Part shown: piece after piece, positions 7,842-17,285 of the stretch
Position numbering within the stretch: the first letter of the stretch is position 1
How the letters are laid out: every line of letters begins with the position of its first letter
Assembly: GCA_963723355.1 (NCBI GenBank)
Contig: CAVRQQ010000002.1
Span: forward strand, 124,001 to 188,000
Length of the DNA: 64,000 bases
Direction: 5' to 3'
Source of the DNA: JAFDBW01 sp963723355
GTDB taxonomy: Bacteria; Desulfobacterota; Desulfuromonadia; Desulfuromonadales; BM103
Translations under genes and position numbers: made by a program
The notes under the pieces: model-generated
Seen by the model: only the letters and a program-made list of their open reading frames with translations
Told to the model about the DNA's origin: nothing
The model's database searches: none

Positions 7842-9991
7842 TCCTGCGCAGTATCGAAATGGAGAGCTTCGGCAAGTTTCACGGCCAGACCATCGAGTTC
7901 CGGCGCGGCATGAATCTCGTGATTGGACCCAATGAAACGGGTAAATCGACGATTGCAGAAGCTGTCCCGGCAGTACTGTTTGGTACGGATCGCCTGGAAA
8001 GATACAAGCCTTGGGGTCGCAACGCCTGCTCGGCGTCACTTTTTTTCGAGGGTGGCGGGAGGACGATACAGGTTAAACGCAACCTGGTCACTGATGAAGT
8101 TGAGCTGGTCGAACGTGACGATCTTTACCAGCCTTTGTCACAATTCTCCGGTAAAGCCCCTCTGCGTGGGCGTAGCTCATCCTGCCGTGAATACCGCGAG
8201 CTGTTAGAATCTTTGCTGGGTGTCGCCGATGAGAAACTCTTTCGTGCGACATATTTCTTCGGTCATCAACCCCAGGAATGGACCGGCGATGAGCTGGCAC
8301 AGAAGCTCCGTACCCTGGTCAGCGGCACTGCTGAAGTGGACTATGCCGATATTCTTGACAGCTTGCTGGATGAACACTTCAGCCTGACCCGCAGCAACCC
8401 CTGGGGCCGGGACAAGCAGCGTGATCGTGAATATGAAGACGTCTGCCGGGAAATTGAAAACCACGGGCCAGCTGGTACTGTGCCGGTTTTCGTAGAAATA
8501 GACGATTCGATCGAAAATAACGGGCAGATCGAAGCATTGTCTGCCGAACTGATCAATGATCGTCTCGAATATGAAAAAGGCCTGCGCTATGTCGAACATG
8601 TCCGCAGCCGGCAAACGACAATCGCGGAGATCAACCCACAAACCGTTGTCGAAGTGCCGCTGGCTGCCGGACCTGAAGGTCCAGACGACATCTGCAAGCA
8701 GCTGGCCGCCGCCGGTTTGCCCGAGGACCCGCCGAGCAACCTTGTTGAGCTTCTGGCTGAAGCTGCAGAGATCAGGCAGGAGATGAGTTCGCTGCAACAG
8801 CCTTACGCTGCACTCGGGAAGCGTGAAAAACAGATCCCGGCAGTGCCCTGGACGGCACTGCTGTCGGTCTCCGTGCTGCTTGCGCTGGTGACCGGCGCAG
8901 CATGGTGGCGGCAGCTTTATCCGCTGCCGGTGTCGGTCTTTTCCGGCACGGTCGTGGGATTGTTCTCAGGCTGGTGCGGCTGGCGCTTTAGACTGAACAG
9001 GAAGGCACGCGCAGAGTGCAAAACAGAACGTGGCAGGCTGGACCAGAAAAAAAGTGCCATACAGCAACGCCAGGCTGAACTCACTGAACGTTGCGAAGCT
9101 CTCGGCCTGCCATCTTCACCGATAGACCTGGTCCGGCTGCAGAAGCTGGTGTCTTCAAACCGCGAACTGCTCGAAAGTTACTGGGCCCGGCCTGTTGCCG
9201 AGCAGCCGGTTGACGATGTTGAACTACCCGTTGAAGCCCGGCCCCCGGAACAAATCGAAGCTGCAGGCTCTGTTGAAGAGGACGGCCCTGCCGGAGAACT
9301 GCAGGAGATGGAAGCCCGGCTGGCAGAATTTGCAGCAGAAATAAACCGCAAAGAAGGCCGCCTGCAGGAGCTGAGTAGACAGCTTGAGAATTCGGCATCC
9401 TCGCAAGCAGCCGGAACCGGTGGCAATCACACGGCATTGCAGAAGCGCAAGCATGAGCTTGAATCACGCATCACTTTGCTGCGCAAGGCGATCAACCTGC
9501 TGGCGGGTGCGGTTGATGAATTCAGCCGCTCGCATCTTCTTCGCCTCAATCATGAAGCCGGCAAGCTGTTTGCCAAGATCACGGCAGGGCGATATGCTGA
9601 GATCAGGCTCGATGAGAACATGGCCCCTTCGGTCCTGGTTGACAAGCGTCGCTGGATGCCGGCCGAAAGCTTCAGCAAGGGTACTGTCGACGCCCTTTAC
9701 CTGGCCTTGCGTACCGCCTTGACAAAGATCCGTGATGATGGCCGGACACTGCCACTGATGCTTGATGATCCCTTTGTGCACCTTGACCAGAGACGTCTGG
9801 CGACGGCACTGAACATGGTTGATCTGGCATCAGCTGATGGACAATTGGTCCTCTTTAGTCATAATCTGGAACTAGGAAAACGTGCCGCGCGTGAACGATG
9901 GCATGTCGTCCCGTTGGACGGCGGGGGCGCTGGTGACACGCGCACAAGTGAAGAAGGAGGAGAGCATGCCGGACAATTGCATCTTTTGTAA
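7838..9991 (+). CDS. AAA ATP-binding protein of the SbcC/RecF/YhaN type with a central membrane hairpin
   Basis: A 717-residue SMC-like ATPase. The N-terminal RecF/SbcC-like lobe has Walker A GPNETGKST at 30-38. The middle is coiled coil, interrupted at about 344-392 by two hydrophobic segments (LLSVSVLLALVTGAAWW and VFSGTVVGLFSGWCGW) that look like a membrane hairpin. The C-terminal lobe has a signature-like SFSKGTVDALYLALR, Walker B PLMLDDPFVHLD and LVLFSHN. This is the YhaN layout, but shorter than usual. YhaN normally pairs with a YhaO metallophosphoesterase; none is beside it here. It is coupled upstream to a 61-residue protein and overlaps the HIT gene downstream. Confidence 0.75.
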   Translation: MILRSIEMESFGKFHGQTIEFRRGMNLVIGPNETGKSTIAEAVPAVLFGTDRLERYKPWGRNACSASLFFEGGGRTIQVKRNLVTDEVELVERDDLYQPLSQFSGKAPLRGRSSSCREYRELLESLLGVADEKLFRATYFFGHQPQEWTGDELAQKLRTLVSGTAEVDYADILDSLLDEHFSLTRSNPWGRDKQRDREYEDVCREIENHGPAGTVPVFVEIDDSIENNGQIEALSAELINDRLEYEKGLRYVEHVRSRQTTIAEINPQTVVEVPLAAGPEGPDDICKQLAAAGLPEDPPSNLVELLAEAAEIRQEMSSLQQPYAALGKREKQIPAVPWTALLSVSVLLALVTGAAWWRQLYPLPVSVFSGTVVGLFSGWCGWRFRLNRKARAECKTERGRLDQKKSAIQQRQAELTERCEALGLPSSPIDLVRLQKLVSSNRELLESYWARPVAEQPVDDVELPVEARPPEQIEAAGSVEEDGPAGELQEMEARLAEFAAEINRKEGRLQELSRQLENSASSQAAGTGGNHTALQKRKHELESRITLLRKAINLLAGAVDEFSRSHLLRLNHEAGKLFAKITAGRYAEIRLDENMAPSVLVDKRRWMPAESFSKGTVDALYLALRTALTKIRDDGRTLPLMLDDPFVHLDQRRLATALNMVDLASADGQLVLFSHNLELGKRAARERWHVVPLDGGGAGDTRTSEEGGEHAGQLHLL

Positions 9992-10313
9992 AATAATAGC
10001 CGGGGATATCCCGGGAAAGATTGTTTATCAGGATGATCGGGTCGTTGCTATCGAAGATATCAACCCCCAGGCTCCAAATCACCTTCTGGTCGTGCCAAGG
10101 AAACATATCCGCACGACTCTGGATCTGACGACCGCTGACAATGAACTGATTGGGCACGTCTTCCAGGTGGCCGGGAAACTGGCCCATGACCTCGGTTTTT
10201 CCGAAGACGGTTTCCGGATTGTCAATAATACCAACGAGGCTGGCGGTCAGACCGTGTGGCATATTCACTTTCATCTGCTGGGCGGCCGTGACATGTCCTG
10301 GCCTCCCGGTTAA
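9966..10313 (+). CDS. HIT family nucleotide-binding protein
   Basis: A 115-residue histidine triad protein. It opens CIFCKIIAGDIPGKIVYQD, has the conserved PQAPNHLLVVPRKH strand, and ends with the catalytic triad QTVWHIHFHLLGG. HIT hydrolases cleave nucleotide phosphoramidates and related adenylated compounds. The start ATG 9966 follows GAAGGAGG and lies inside the end of the preceding ATPase gene (26-base overlap). The assignment is firm at family level. Confidence 0.9.
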   Translation: MPDNCIFCKIIAGDIPGKIVYQDDRVVAIEDINPQAPNHLLVVPRKHIRTTLDLTTADNELIGHVFQVAGKLAHDLGFSEDGFRIVNNTNEAGGQTVWHIHFHLLGGRDMSWPPG

Positions 10314-10413
10314 AGGGCCCGGTCAGATTTTTATCGATGGACATGCAACAGGCTTGCGACGCAGTAATTTCTGTCTTAATATCGGTTATATCTCTAACCT
10401 GGAAGCTTGCTGA

Positions 10414-11901
10414 ATGGAGACGATCCATCATCCAATAGCCGAGCCTGAAGCTCCGGAAAACTACGACGATAAGCGTCAACTGCGCCTGATTAATGAAATC
10501 ATGGAGCTGTTGGTGACGCATTATGGCGGCAGTCTCAGTGAGCCTGTCCTCGATGAATCGATCGATAATCTGCAGAAGGCGATCAGCCTCGCACAGAAAG
10601 CCCACCGTCACCAGCTGCGCAAGTCGGGGGAACCTTATTTCTTTCACCCCCTGCGCGTTGCCCATCTGGCCGCCCGACACTGGATGGATTTTGCCTCGGT
10701 AAACGCCGCCATTCTGCACGATGTCGTCGAAGATACGCCGATAACTCTCGAGGACGTCAGCGCGATGTTCGGCGAAGAGACCAGCCTGCTGGTTGATGGT
10801 CTGACCAAGGTTGATGACGACCTGCTCAGCCGCAGTGTGCTCAAGCAACAGACGTACCGCAAACAGGTCCTGCTTGCCGTCCGCGACGTCCGGGTGCTTT
10901 GCCTGAAGTTCTGGGATCGATTTGACAACCTGCAGACCATACAAGCCCTGAACCCTGAAAAACAGAGACTGATTGCAGAGGAGACCAGGACGATCTACGT
11001 CCCTCTCGCCAGACATCTGGGCATGGGTCGCGTTGCAACCGAGCTGGATGCACTGTCTCTGACGATCCTTTATCCCACCCGTGCCAAGCGTTACTCGGCC
11101 GCCGTCGCTGAACTTCGTAAAAGTTACGAGTCGACCCTCGGGCTGATTCGTTCAGAGATCCATAATATTCTTGAGCACCACAAAATCGACGCATTGGTCA
11201 GGGACCGTTGGCGACCGTTCTCCATCATCGCGGCCAGATCGACCGCCCGCGGGCTACCGGCCCTTTATACCCTGGATGTCCTGGTGGACAGCTTTATGGA
11301 TGCCTACCACACCCTGGGGTTGTTACATCGCCTCTACCCACCGATTCCAGGCAAACTGCGCGATCACCTGAACATGCCTTCGCAGTATGGCTATCAGGCC
11401 CTGAAAACCAGCGTCCAGGCCGGAGAGGCCCGCTTGCGTATCGAAATTACAACGCGCAAGCTGGCGCGTTTCAACGATTCCGGCGTGTTGGCCCCCGGCT
11501 TTGAATTTCGCAGCAAAAATTTTGAGGAGTTGATGCAGTCGCTGATCGAGGGTGAGTCGGCCTTTGACATGGACAGTCTGCGCCTCGCCTCAGCATCAAT
11601 CCAGGTTTATACGCCCCAGGGAGAAGTACGTACCTTGCCCGAGGGGTGCAGCGCTCTGGACTTTGCGTTCAATATCCACGAGCAGCTCGGGCTGCACGCG
11701 GTTCGGGTGCGCATCAACGGCAAAACCCGTCAACTCAAGGCACGCCTTATGGATGGAGATCAAATCGATGTTGAAATTGCAGACCAGCCGTCGGTCCTGC
11801 CCAAATGGCTGGAATGGGCCGTTACACCGCGGGCCCGTAACAGTATCCGTCGTTACCTTCGCTCCAAGGTCAGGCAAAGAAGCGGCAAGAGCCAGGCTTA
11901 A
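10414..11901 (+). CDS. RelA/SpoT homologue: HD hydrolase, degenerate synthetase, TGS domain
   Basis: A 495-residue protein. The HD (p)ppGpp hydrolase domain is intact: HPLRVAHL around H78, LHDVVEDT with H102/D103, and KFWDRFDNLQT with D168 and N172. The synthetase-like domain (about 240-360) keeps the fold marks IPGKLRDHLNMPSQYGYQALKT, but the RxKxxYS loop reads DRWRPFS, DLxAxR reads TLDVLV and the EIQIRT strand reads EITTRK, so synthesis activity is doubtful. A TGS domain follows at about 395-460. There is no C-terminal ACT domain. It is probably a (p)ppGpp hydrolase or a regulator rather than the main Rel enzyme. The deacetylase gene follows directly. Confidence 0.8.
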   Translation: METIHHPIAEPEAPENYDDKRQLRLINEIMELLVTHYGGSLSEPVLDESIDNLQKAISLAQKAHRHQLRKSGEPYFFHPLRVAHLAARHWMDFASVNAAILHDVVEDTPITLEDVSAMFGEETSLLVDGLTKVDDDLLSRSVLKQQTYRKQVLLAVRDVRVLCLKFWDRFDNLQTIQALNPEKQRLIAEETRTIYVPLARHLGMGRVATELDALSLTILYPTRAKRYSAAVAELRKSYESTLGLIRSEIHNILEHHKIDALVRDRWRPFSIIAARSTARGLPALYTLDVLVDSFMDAYHTLGLLHRLYPPIPGKLRDHLNMPSQYGYQALKTSVQAGEARLRIEITTRKLARFNDSGVLAPGFEFRSKNFEELMQSLIEGESAFDMDSLRLASASIQVYTPQGEVRTLPEGCSALDFAFNIHEQLGLHAVRVRINGKTRQLKARLMDGDQIDVEIADQPSVLPKWLEWAVTPRARNSIRRYLRSKVRQRSGKSQA

Positions 11902-11944
11902 TTCTCTCTTCAGGTCACTGTTCTTCGGATTCCTTCTGCTGCTC

Positions 11945-12932
11945 ATGTCCCAGCAGGTTGTCTTTGCAGGACAGGCAAACGTTTTTATTTACCACCGTTT
12001 CGACGATTCACGATATCCCTCGACCAATATTTCCAGCCGCGAATTTCAATCACATCTCGAGATATTGCATTCAGCAGGACTTTACCGTCCTCACTCTCGG
12101 CCAGATCCTTGACAAAATAAAGCACGGTGAGAGCTTGCCAGAACGCTGTGCGGCAATCACCGTAGACGATGCTTACCGTTCCTTCCTCACCAGTGGCTGG
12201 CCACTCCTGAAGAGCTTTGGCTTCCCGGCGACTCTTTTCGTCAGTACGGATACGGTGGGGGGAGGGGAGCACCTCGACTGGCAGGAACTGAAGACTTTAC
12301 GCAACGAGGGGGTGGAAATAGGCAACCACACCGCCAGTCATGCTTTTTTACTTGACCAGCAAAACGATCAGAATTGGGAGGGCAGGGTTCTGGGAGAGTT
12401 AGACCGCGCTCAGCAGGCTTTTGAGAGGAACCTGGGCTTCAGGCCGCGGTTGTTCGCCTATCCTTATGGTGAGTTTTCTCCGGGACTTGCCGAACTGGTC
12501 AGACAAGCCGGTTTCGATGCCGCCTTTGGTCAGCAATCCGGCGTATTGACGCCGGACCAGGATTTTTTTCGTCTGCCGCGCTTTCCGATGGGAGGAGTTT
12601 ATGCAAATCCCGATGATTTTCAGGACAAGCTTTTCATGAAACACCTGCCAGTCAAGGTCGTCTCTCCTGAAACGACTGTGCTTGAGGATGAGAATCCGCC
12701 GAAACTGGTTTTCTCTCTTGAAGAAGGAGCGTTTGACAGTGGGGCCCTGCGTTGCTTCGTGCCCGGGCAGTCAGAATGCAGGGTGGAGATGGTGCCAGGC
12801 GAGGACCGTCTCTTCGAGATTCAGGCGAGCAAAAAGCTCGTCGGGCGACGCAGTAAATATACGATTACCGCCAAGGATGGCGACGGTACGTGGTACTGGT
12901 TCAGTCAGTTATGGGTCTTGCCGCGCCGGTGA
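11945..12932 (+). CDS. Polysaccharide deacetylase family protein, one frameshift
   Basis: The N-terminal part is in one frame (hydrophobic leader FFGFLLLLMSQQVVFA, then ANVFIYHRFDD) and the rest in another, from FTVLTLGQILDKI on. One extra base at about 12081 (gcaggaCttt) explains the break. The catalytic domain shows ITVDDAYRSF, the zinc-binding GNHTASHAFL and FAYPYGEF, all typical of NodB-like deacetylases acting on cell-wall or surface polysaccharides. The leader suggests export. No good start codon precedes the leader; ATG 11945 lies inside it. It ends convergent with, and overlapping by 24 bases, the Bax-like gene. Confidence 0.75.
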
Positions 12933-13919
12933 GCGGTGCCCGATCATTCTGCTGCGTGACGAGAAAAGGCCGGAGCCTGATGTGCCGATGATCGTGTGGG
13001 TGTCCGTCTCAGGCAGACGCAGCGAGGCATCGTTGACCCGCATAAGTTGGTTCTGGCGAATCATGGCCTGGATTTCACTGATATACTCATCGCCGCGCTG
13101 CGAATATTTTGCCAGCCCTCTGGCCAGCGCCATGCCGGTTACCGGTTGATTCGATTCTCGCAACTTCTCCCGTATCTGACGCAACTTGCGATAGGCCCCG
13201 TTGCGATTGAGGTTGTTCATGTAACTGCGGATCGATTCATATATACTCGAAAATTTGCGAACCTCGTAAGTCGCCCCTTCAGGGCGCCCGGCGGGGACGA
13301 GCCCGGTGCCGGGCTTGTAGGTCCATTCGCCGAACAGGTTGTTACCCATCTGGGCAAACCGGGAACTCCCCCAGGCGGATTCGTTGGCTGCCTGGGCCAA
13401 AACCAGTGAAGGAGGGATGATATCGACTCTGCGCATTAATCGGGACCGGACCCGGTGGTCGGTAAATGGGTGCCCAAGCAGGCCGTAACGCCTGAGAATT
13501 TCATCCAGCCGTTCGAGGTCTCCGTCCTGTATCTTTCTTGAACTATGCCTGGATAAAATATGCTGAACATCTTCACGCTCTTTCTCGATCTCCTGATTGG
13601 CTAAAAGGATCATTGGCAGCAAGCCCATGAAAAACGCGTGTTTCTTGGCTCTGGCGCTAGCTGTCCGGTTGATGTCGTCCGGAATGTTCTCGAGCATTAA
13701 CGGCGGGACACCTTCTTCCAGTTCCGCCCAGTTATAGTCGAGGGCCTGGAAAAAGGCCTGCAATCCGTTTGTCGTCTCCGGCCTGATTGACGGGATTTCT
13801 TCGAGGTCGACCATCGAAGAGTCTGCCTGAATCGGCACGGCAAGACCGAAAAAGAGAAGGATGAAAATCAAGGTGAGCAATGACGTTCTGCAACATACTA
13901 TGAACGTGTAGTGAATCAT
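12909..13919 (-). CDS. Bax-like glucosaminidase-domain protein, exported
   Basis: A 336-residue protein with an N-terminal signal peptide (LLTLIFILLFFGLAVPIQA). The C-terminal half is a glucosaminidase (Bax/FlgJ-like) domain: PPSLVLAQAANESAWGSSRFAQ with the likely catalytic Glu, then NLFGEW, and SIYESIRSYMNNLNRN. Such enzymes cleave the glycan strand of peptidoglycan in the periplasm. The start is ATG 13919 rather than the TTG just before it. It faces the deacetylase gene and overlaps its 3' end, so both may touch cell-wall glycans, though they are transcribed in opposite directions. Confidence 0.8.
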   Translation of the reverse strand: MIHYTFIVCCRTSLLTLIFILLFFGLAVPIQADSSMVDLEEIPSIRPETTNGLQAFFQALDYNWAELEEGVPPLMLENIPDDINRTASARAKKHAFFMGLLPMILLANQEIEKEREDVQHILSRHSSRKIQDGDLERLDEILRRYGLLGHPFTDHRVRSRLMRRVDIIPPSLVLAQAANESAWGSSRFAQMGNNLFGEWTYKPGTGLVPAGRPEGATYEVRKFSSIYESIRSYMNNLNRNGAYRKLRQIREKLRESNQPVTGMALARGLAKYSQRGDEYISEIQAMIRQNQLMRVNDASLRLPETDTHTIIGTSGSGLFSSRSRMIGHRSPARQDP

Positions 13920-14050
13920 CAAGTGACCCCGATGGAGTGAGACGAACTGTCCAGGCTGTCGGCAGCATCGTCAGTTCGCACATTCTATCACGGTCTCTTT
14001 TGTACAAACAATATCCAGTTGATTCATTGACCTGAGTCAAGGGAGTGATT

Positions 14051-14470
14051 ATGAGGTCTTATCGCAAAGAACTGTGGTTCGAAATCCCCAACCGCCGTGG
14101 ATTCCTGAACATCACCCCCCAGGTCGAGTCCTGCCTGAGTGAAAGTGGTATCCAGGAAGGTCTCCTGCTATGCAATGCCATGCATATCACCGCATCTGTG
14201 TTTATTAATGACGATGAACGGGGGTTGCATCAGGATTTCGAAAACTGGCTTGAGCAGTTGGCGCCGCATGAGCCATTGTCTCTCTACCAGCACAACAACA
14301 CCGGTGAGGATAATGGTGACGGACACCTGAAACGAACCATCATGGGGCGCGAGGTGGTGATTGCCGTGACCGCCGGCGAACTTGATTTCGGGCCATGGGA
14401 GCAGGTTTTTTATGGCGAATTTGATGGTCGCCGCCGTAAACGTGTTTTGGTCAAGATTGTTGGTGAATAG
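14051..14470 (+). CDS. YjbQ family protein (UPF0047)
   Basis: A 139-residue member of the YjbQ/UPF0047 family. Hallmarks are NAMHITASVFINDDERGLHQDFENWL, the central YQHNNTGEDNGDGHLKR and a closing WEQVFYGEFDGRRRKRV. Some members have weak thiamine phosphate synthase activity; the true role is unsettled. ATG 14051 sits six bases after AGGGAG; the GTG at 14045 is too close to that site. Confidence 0.85.
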   Translation: MRSYRKELWFEIPNRRGFLNITPQVESCLSESGIQEGLLLCNAMHITASVFINDDERGLHQDFENWLEQLAPHEPLSLYQHNNTGEDNGDGHLKRTIMGREVVIAVTAGELDFGPWEQVFYGEFDGRRRKRVLVKIVGE

Positions 14471-14589
14471 CAGGCCAGGAAACTGTTTCTCTTAAAACGT
14501 CGTTTTATATTGTCTTGCCATTTCGGAAGATTTACATATAATAATAAGGGTGTTAGGGAGTTTTTTGTGACACTGCGGAGGTAGGCGTC

Positions 14590-14928
14590 ATGAATGCACA
14601 CATAGTGTTTGGGTTGTTCGCGCTTTATGTTGCCGCCACGTCTCTGTATATGGTCCTTTCCGGAAGGCAGGATGGCGTGCTGGCCAATTTGCGTCGTTTG
14701 TGGGGCCGCACCTTGGGGCATTCTCTTTATTTTGTCGCCAGGGTTGCCCTCCCCATGCTGATATGCGTCTTCTGTCTCGGTTGGGGGGTGCGGCATTATG
14801 ATGCAACGGTCGCGATGCATCATAATGAACCGGAATTGAACCTCAATGTGGATTCATACCGCAAGCTGATCCGTTTGTGGAAGCAGGACGGTCCCCTCGA
14901 GACCCACGATGTCGTCTATGGCGCTTGA
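14590..14928 (+). CDS. Hypothetical small membrane protein
   Basis: A 112-residue protein with two hydrophobic segments (about 5-24 and 48-68), giving a likely two-helix inner-membrane protein with a polar C-terminal tail. ATG 14590 follows CGGAGG at proper spacing. I do not recognise the family. It lies alone between yjbQ and htpG. Confidence 0.6.
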   Translation: MNAHIVFGLFALYVAATSLYMVLSGRQDGVLANLRRLWGRTLGHSLYFVARVALPMLICVFCLGWGVRHYDATVAMHHNEPELNLNVDSYRKLIRLWKQDGPLETHDVVYGA

Positions 14929-15009
14929 GTCAGTTACCCGGCGCACTTGACATTCCTCCTCATCGTAACTATCTTCCTCCCGGGTAATTAAGTCTCCGGG
15001 AGGTTTTTC

Positions 15010-16869
15010 ATGTCAGCCAAGAAAAAAACAGAACAGGGTAGTATCTCCATCCACACGGAAAATATCTTTCCGATCATCAAGAAGTGGCTTTATAGCGAAA
15101 AAGAGATCTTTCTGCGTGAACTCGTCTCCAATGCCGTTGACGCGATTCATAAAATGCAGCATGTCAACCTCACGGAGGGCCTGCAGCAGTCTGACGAGTA
15201 TCGGGTTGACGTCTATCTGAACAAGGAAGACAAGACTCTGACGATCAAGGATAACGGAATCGGCATGACGGCGGATGAGGTGCGCCGTTACATCAACCAG
15301 ATCGCTTTCTCCTCGGCAGAGGAGTTTGTGCAGAAATTCAAAGAACTTGAAGACAAAAACCAGATCATAGGTCATTTTGGCCTTGGCTTTTATTCTTCGT
15401 TCATGGTCGCCGCAAAAGTTGAAATACGGACTCTCAGTTACCAGGCGGACTCCACCGGGGTTCACTGGACATGTGATGGTTCAACGAGTTACGAGCTAGC
15501 CGAGATCGAAAAGAGTGAACGGGGGACGGAAGTTGTCCTGCATCTTGAAAAAGATGAGTTGGAATTCCTTGATCCTGCACGTGTTCGGGAAGTCCTGACC
15601 CGGTATTGCAACTTTCTCCCGGTCGCCATTCACCTTGAAGGTGATGTGGTCAATGATCAGAACCCCTTATGGACACGCATGGCTTCGGAACTTGCCGAAG
15701 AGGATTACAGGGATTTCTATCGCAAGCTTTATCCGTTTTCCGATGAGCCTCTGTTCTGGATCCACCTGAATATTGACTTTCCATTCAATCTCAAGGGGAT
15801 TCTCTATTTTCCCAGGCTGACCAATGAATTCGATGTGACCAAAAGCCACATCAAACTCTTCTGTAACCAGGTCTTTGTCAGCGATAACTGCCCGGAATTG
15901 ATTCCGGAGTTTCTGATGCCTCTGCAAGGCTGTCTCGATGCTCCGGATCTGCCATTGAACGTGTCCCGCAGTTATCTGCAGAATGAGCCGCAGGTACGCA
16001 AGATCCGTGACGTCATCTCCAGCCGTATAGCCGGGAAACTGGTCGAGCTGGACAAGGACGACCGAAAAGCTTTTTCAACCGTCTGGCAGGATATCCACAC
16101 GTTCGTCAAGTTTGGCATGATGAGGGATGACAAGTTCTACGAAAAGCTCAAGGACCATATGCTGTTCGCCTTGAGTGATTCTGATGAGTGGACGACCCTC
16201 CCGGAGTACCTCGAGAGCAGCTCCGCGGCAAAGGCCACGACAGTTTATTACACCAACGATGAAGTTGCCCAATCGACCTATCTCAAGCTGTTCAAAGCCC
16301 AGGGCTTGAACGTACTGGTCCTGGATGCCCAGATCGATTCACATTTTATCCAGTTTCTGGAGATGAAAAATACAGAAGTCAAGTTTGCCCGGGTCGATGC
16401 CGATGTAACGGAGAACCTGATTCAGCAGGACAAGGCCGCTGACCTGGTTGACGGTGAGGACGGCAAGACCCGTGACGAACGTATCGCCGAGTTGTTCAAA
16501 CAGAATCTTCAGGATGATTCGCTCGAAATCCGCGTTGAACGCCTCAAGGATGAATCGGTGCCAGCGATGGCTCTATTTTCCGAGCAGGATCGGCGCTTTC
16601 AGGAGATGACGCGCACCCTGGGCAGGGATATCGCTCTTTCTGATAAGGGCCCGTCTCTTTTGATCAACGCCTCCTGTCCGGTTGTGCAGAACATTCTCGA
16701 TCTGCATGCGAAACAGCAGGCGGAAGATGTGGAGCTGTTGATCGCCCAGGTATATGACCTGGCCATGTTGACGTGCAAAGCCTTCGACCAGGATCGCATG
16801 TCGCGCTTTCTGGATCGGAGCAATCAACTGCTGGCGAGAGTTAACACTGAAGGCGGGAAGAGCGATTGA
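15010..16869 (+). CDS. htpG: Molecular chaperone HtpG (Hsp90)
   Basis: A 619-residue Hsp90. The GHKL ATPase domain shows ELVSNAVDAIHKM, DNGIGM and GHFGLGFYSSFMVA. The middle domain includes RSYLQNEPQVRKIR in the catalytic loop region, and the C-terminal dimerisation domain follows. HtpG is a cytoplasmic ATP-driven chaperone. ATG 15010 follows GGGAGG. It ends just before an intergenic repeat with a strong terminal hairpin that could also end its transcript. Confidence 0.95.
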   Translation: MSAKKKTEQGSISIHTENIFPIIKKWLYSEKEIFLRELVSNAVDAIHKMQHVNLTEGLQQSDEYRVDVYLNKEDKTLTIKDNGIGMTADEVRRYINQIAFSSAEEFVQKFKELEDKNQIIGHFGLGFYSSFMVAAKVEIRTLSYQADSTGVHWTCDGSTSYELAEIEKSERGTEVVLHLEKDELEFLDPARVREVLTRYCNFLPVAIHLEGDVVNDQNPLWTRMASELAEEDYRDFYRKLYPFSDEPLFWIHLNIDFPFNLKGILYFPRLTNEFDVTKSHIKLFCNQVFVSDNCPELIPEFLMPLQGCLDAPDLPLNVSRSYLQNEPQVRKIRDVISSRIAGKLVELDKDDRKAFSTVWQDIHTFVKFGMMRDDKFYEKLKDHMLFALSDSDEWTTLPEYLESSSAAKATTVYYTNDEVAQSTYLKLFKAQGLNVLVLDAQIDSHFIQFLEMKNTEVKFARVDADVTENLIQQDKAADLVDGEDGKTRDERIAELFKQNLQDDSLEIRVERLKDESVPAMALFSEQDRRFQEMTRTLGRDIALSDKGPSLLINASCPVVQNILDLHAKQQAEDVELLIAQVYDLAMLTCKAFDQDRMSRFLDRSNQLLARVNTEGGKSD

Positions 16870-16957
16870 CCCTGCCTGTTGCGTCGTAAAGAGATGAAAA
16901 GGAGTCGATTACGGCTTCTTTAGGCTGCTGACAAAGTTAGCCAGATGTCATGATAGA

Positions 16958-17274
16958 GAGGGCAACAGATGGTTCATCTGTTGCCCTCATTGCTTGTTCT
17001 TAAGAGACTCAAACCTGCGGGTTGCGTCCCCCGTGCGCCTTATTCTTTGTCCAAGAGAAGCAGAAAGCTGCACTTGCATTCTGGGTCAAGAATCATTAGG
17101 TGACTAAGTCTACGTCCCCGCAGGATCCGAGGCCTTGAGGCCTCTCCTTGTAATTCAGCTAGCTTACTTTCGCCTTTCCTTTGTCAATCACATGTGAGGG
17201 AATTCCAGAGTACAATGATAAAGGGCAACAGATGAACCACCTGTTGCCCAAGTTTCAAAGAAACTCCACCTGCC
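16958..17274. repeat. Intergenic repeat element, copy 1
   Basis: It opens with a perfect hairpin (GAGGGCAACAGATG, 3-base loop, then its complement; 16958-16988) and closes with a related hairpin in the opposite sense (GGGCAACAG at 17223-17231 pairing with 17241-17249), followed by the tail GAAACTCCACCTGCC (17260-17274). In between are CTGCGGGTTGCGTCCCCC, a TTATTCTTTGTCC stretch and CCCGCAGGATCCGAGGCC, all shared with copies at 33.8 and 35.9 kb. It lies between htpG and fxsA, which converge. No protein is encoded. Confidence 0.8.
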
Positions 17275-17285
17275 AGCATAGTCGC

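Noticed and set aside
8204..8797. Reverse frame of 197 codons inside the YhaN-like gene
   Set aside because: It is a shadow of a well supported ATPase gene and has no ribosome site or motif.
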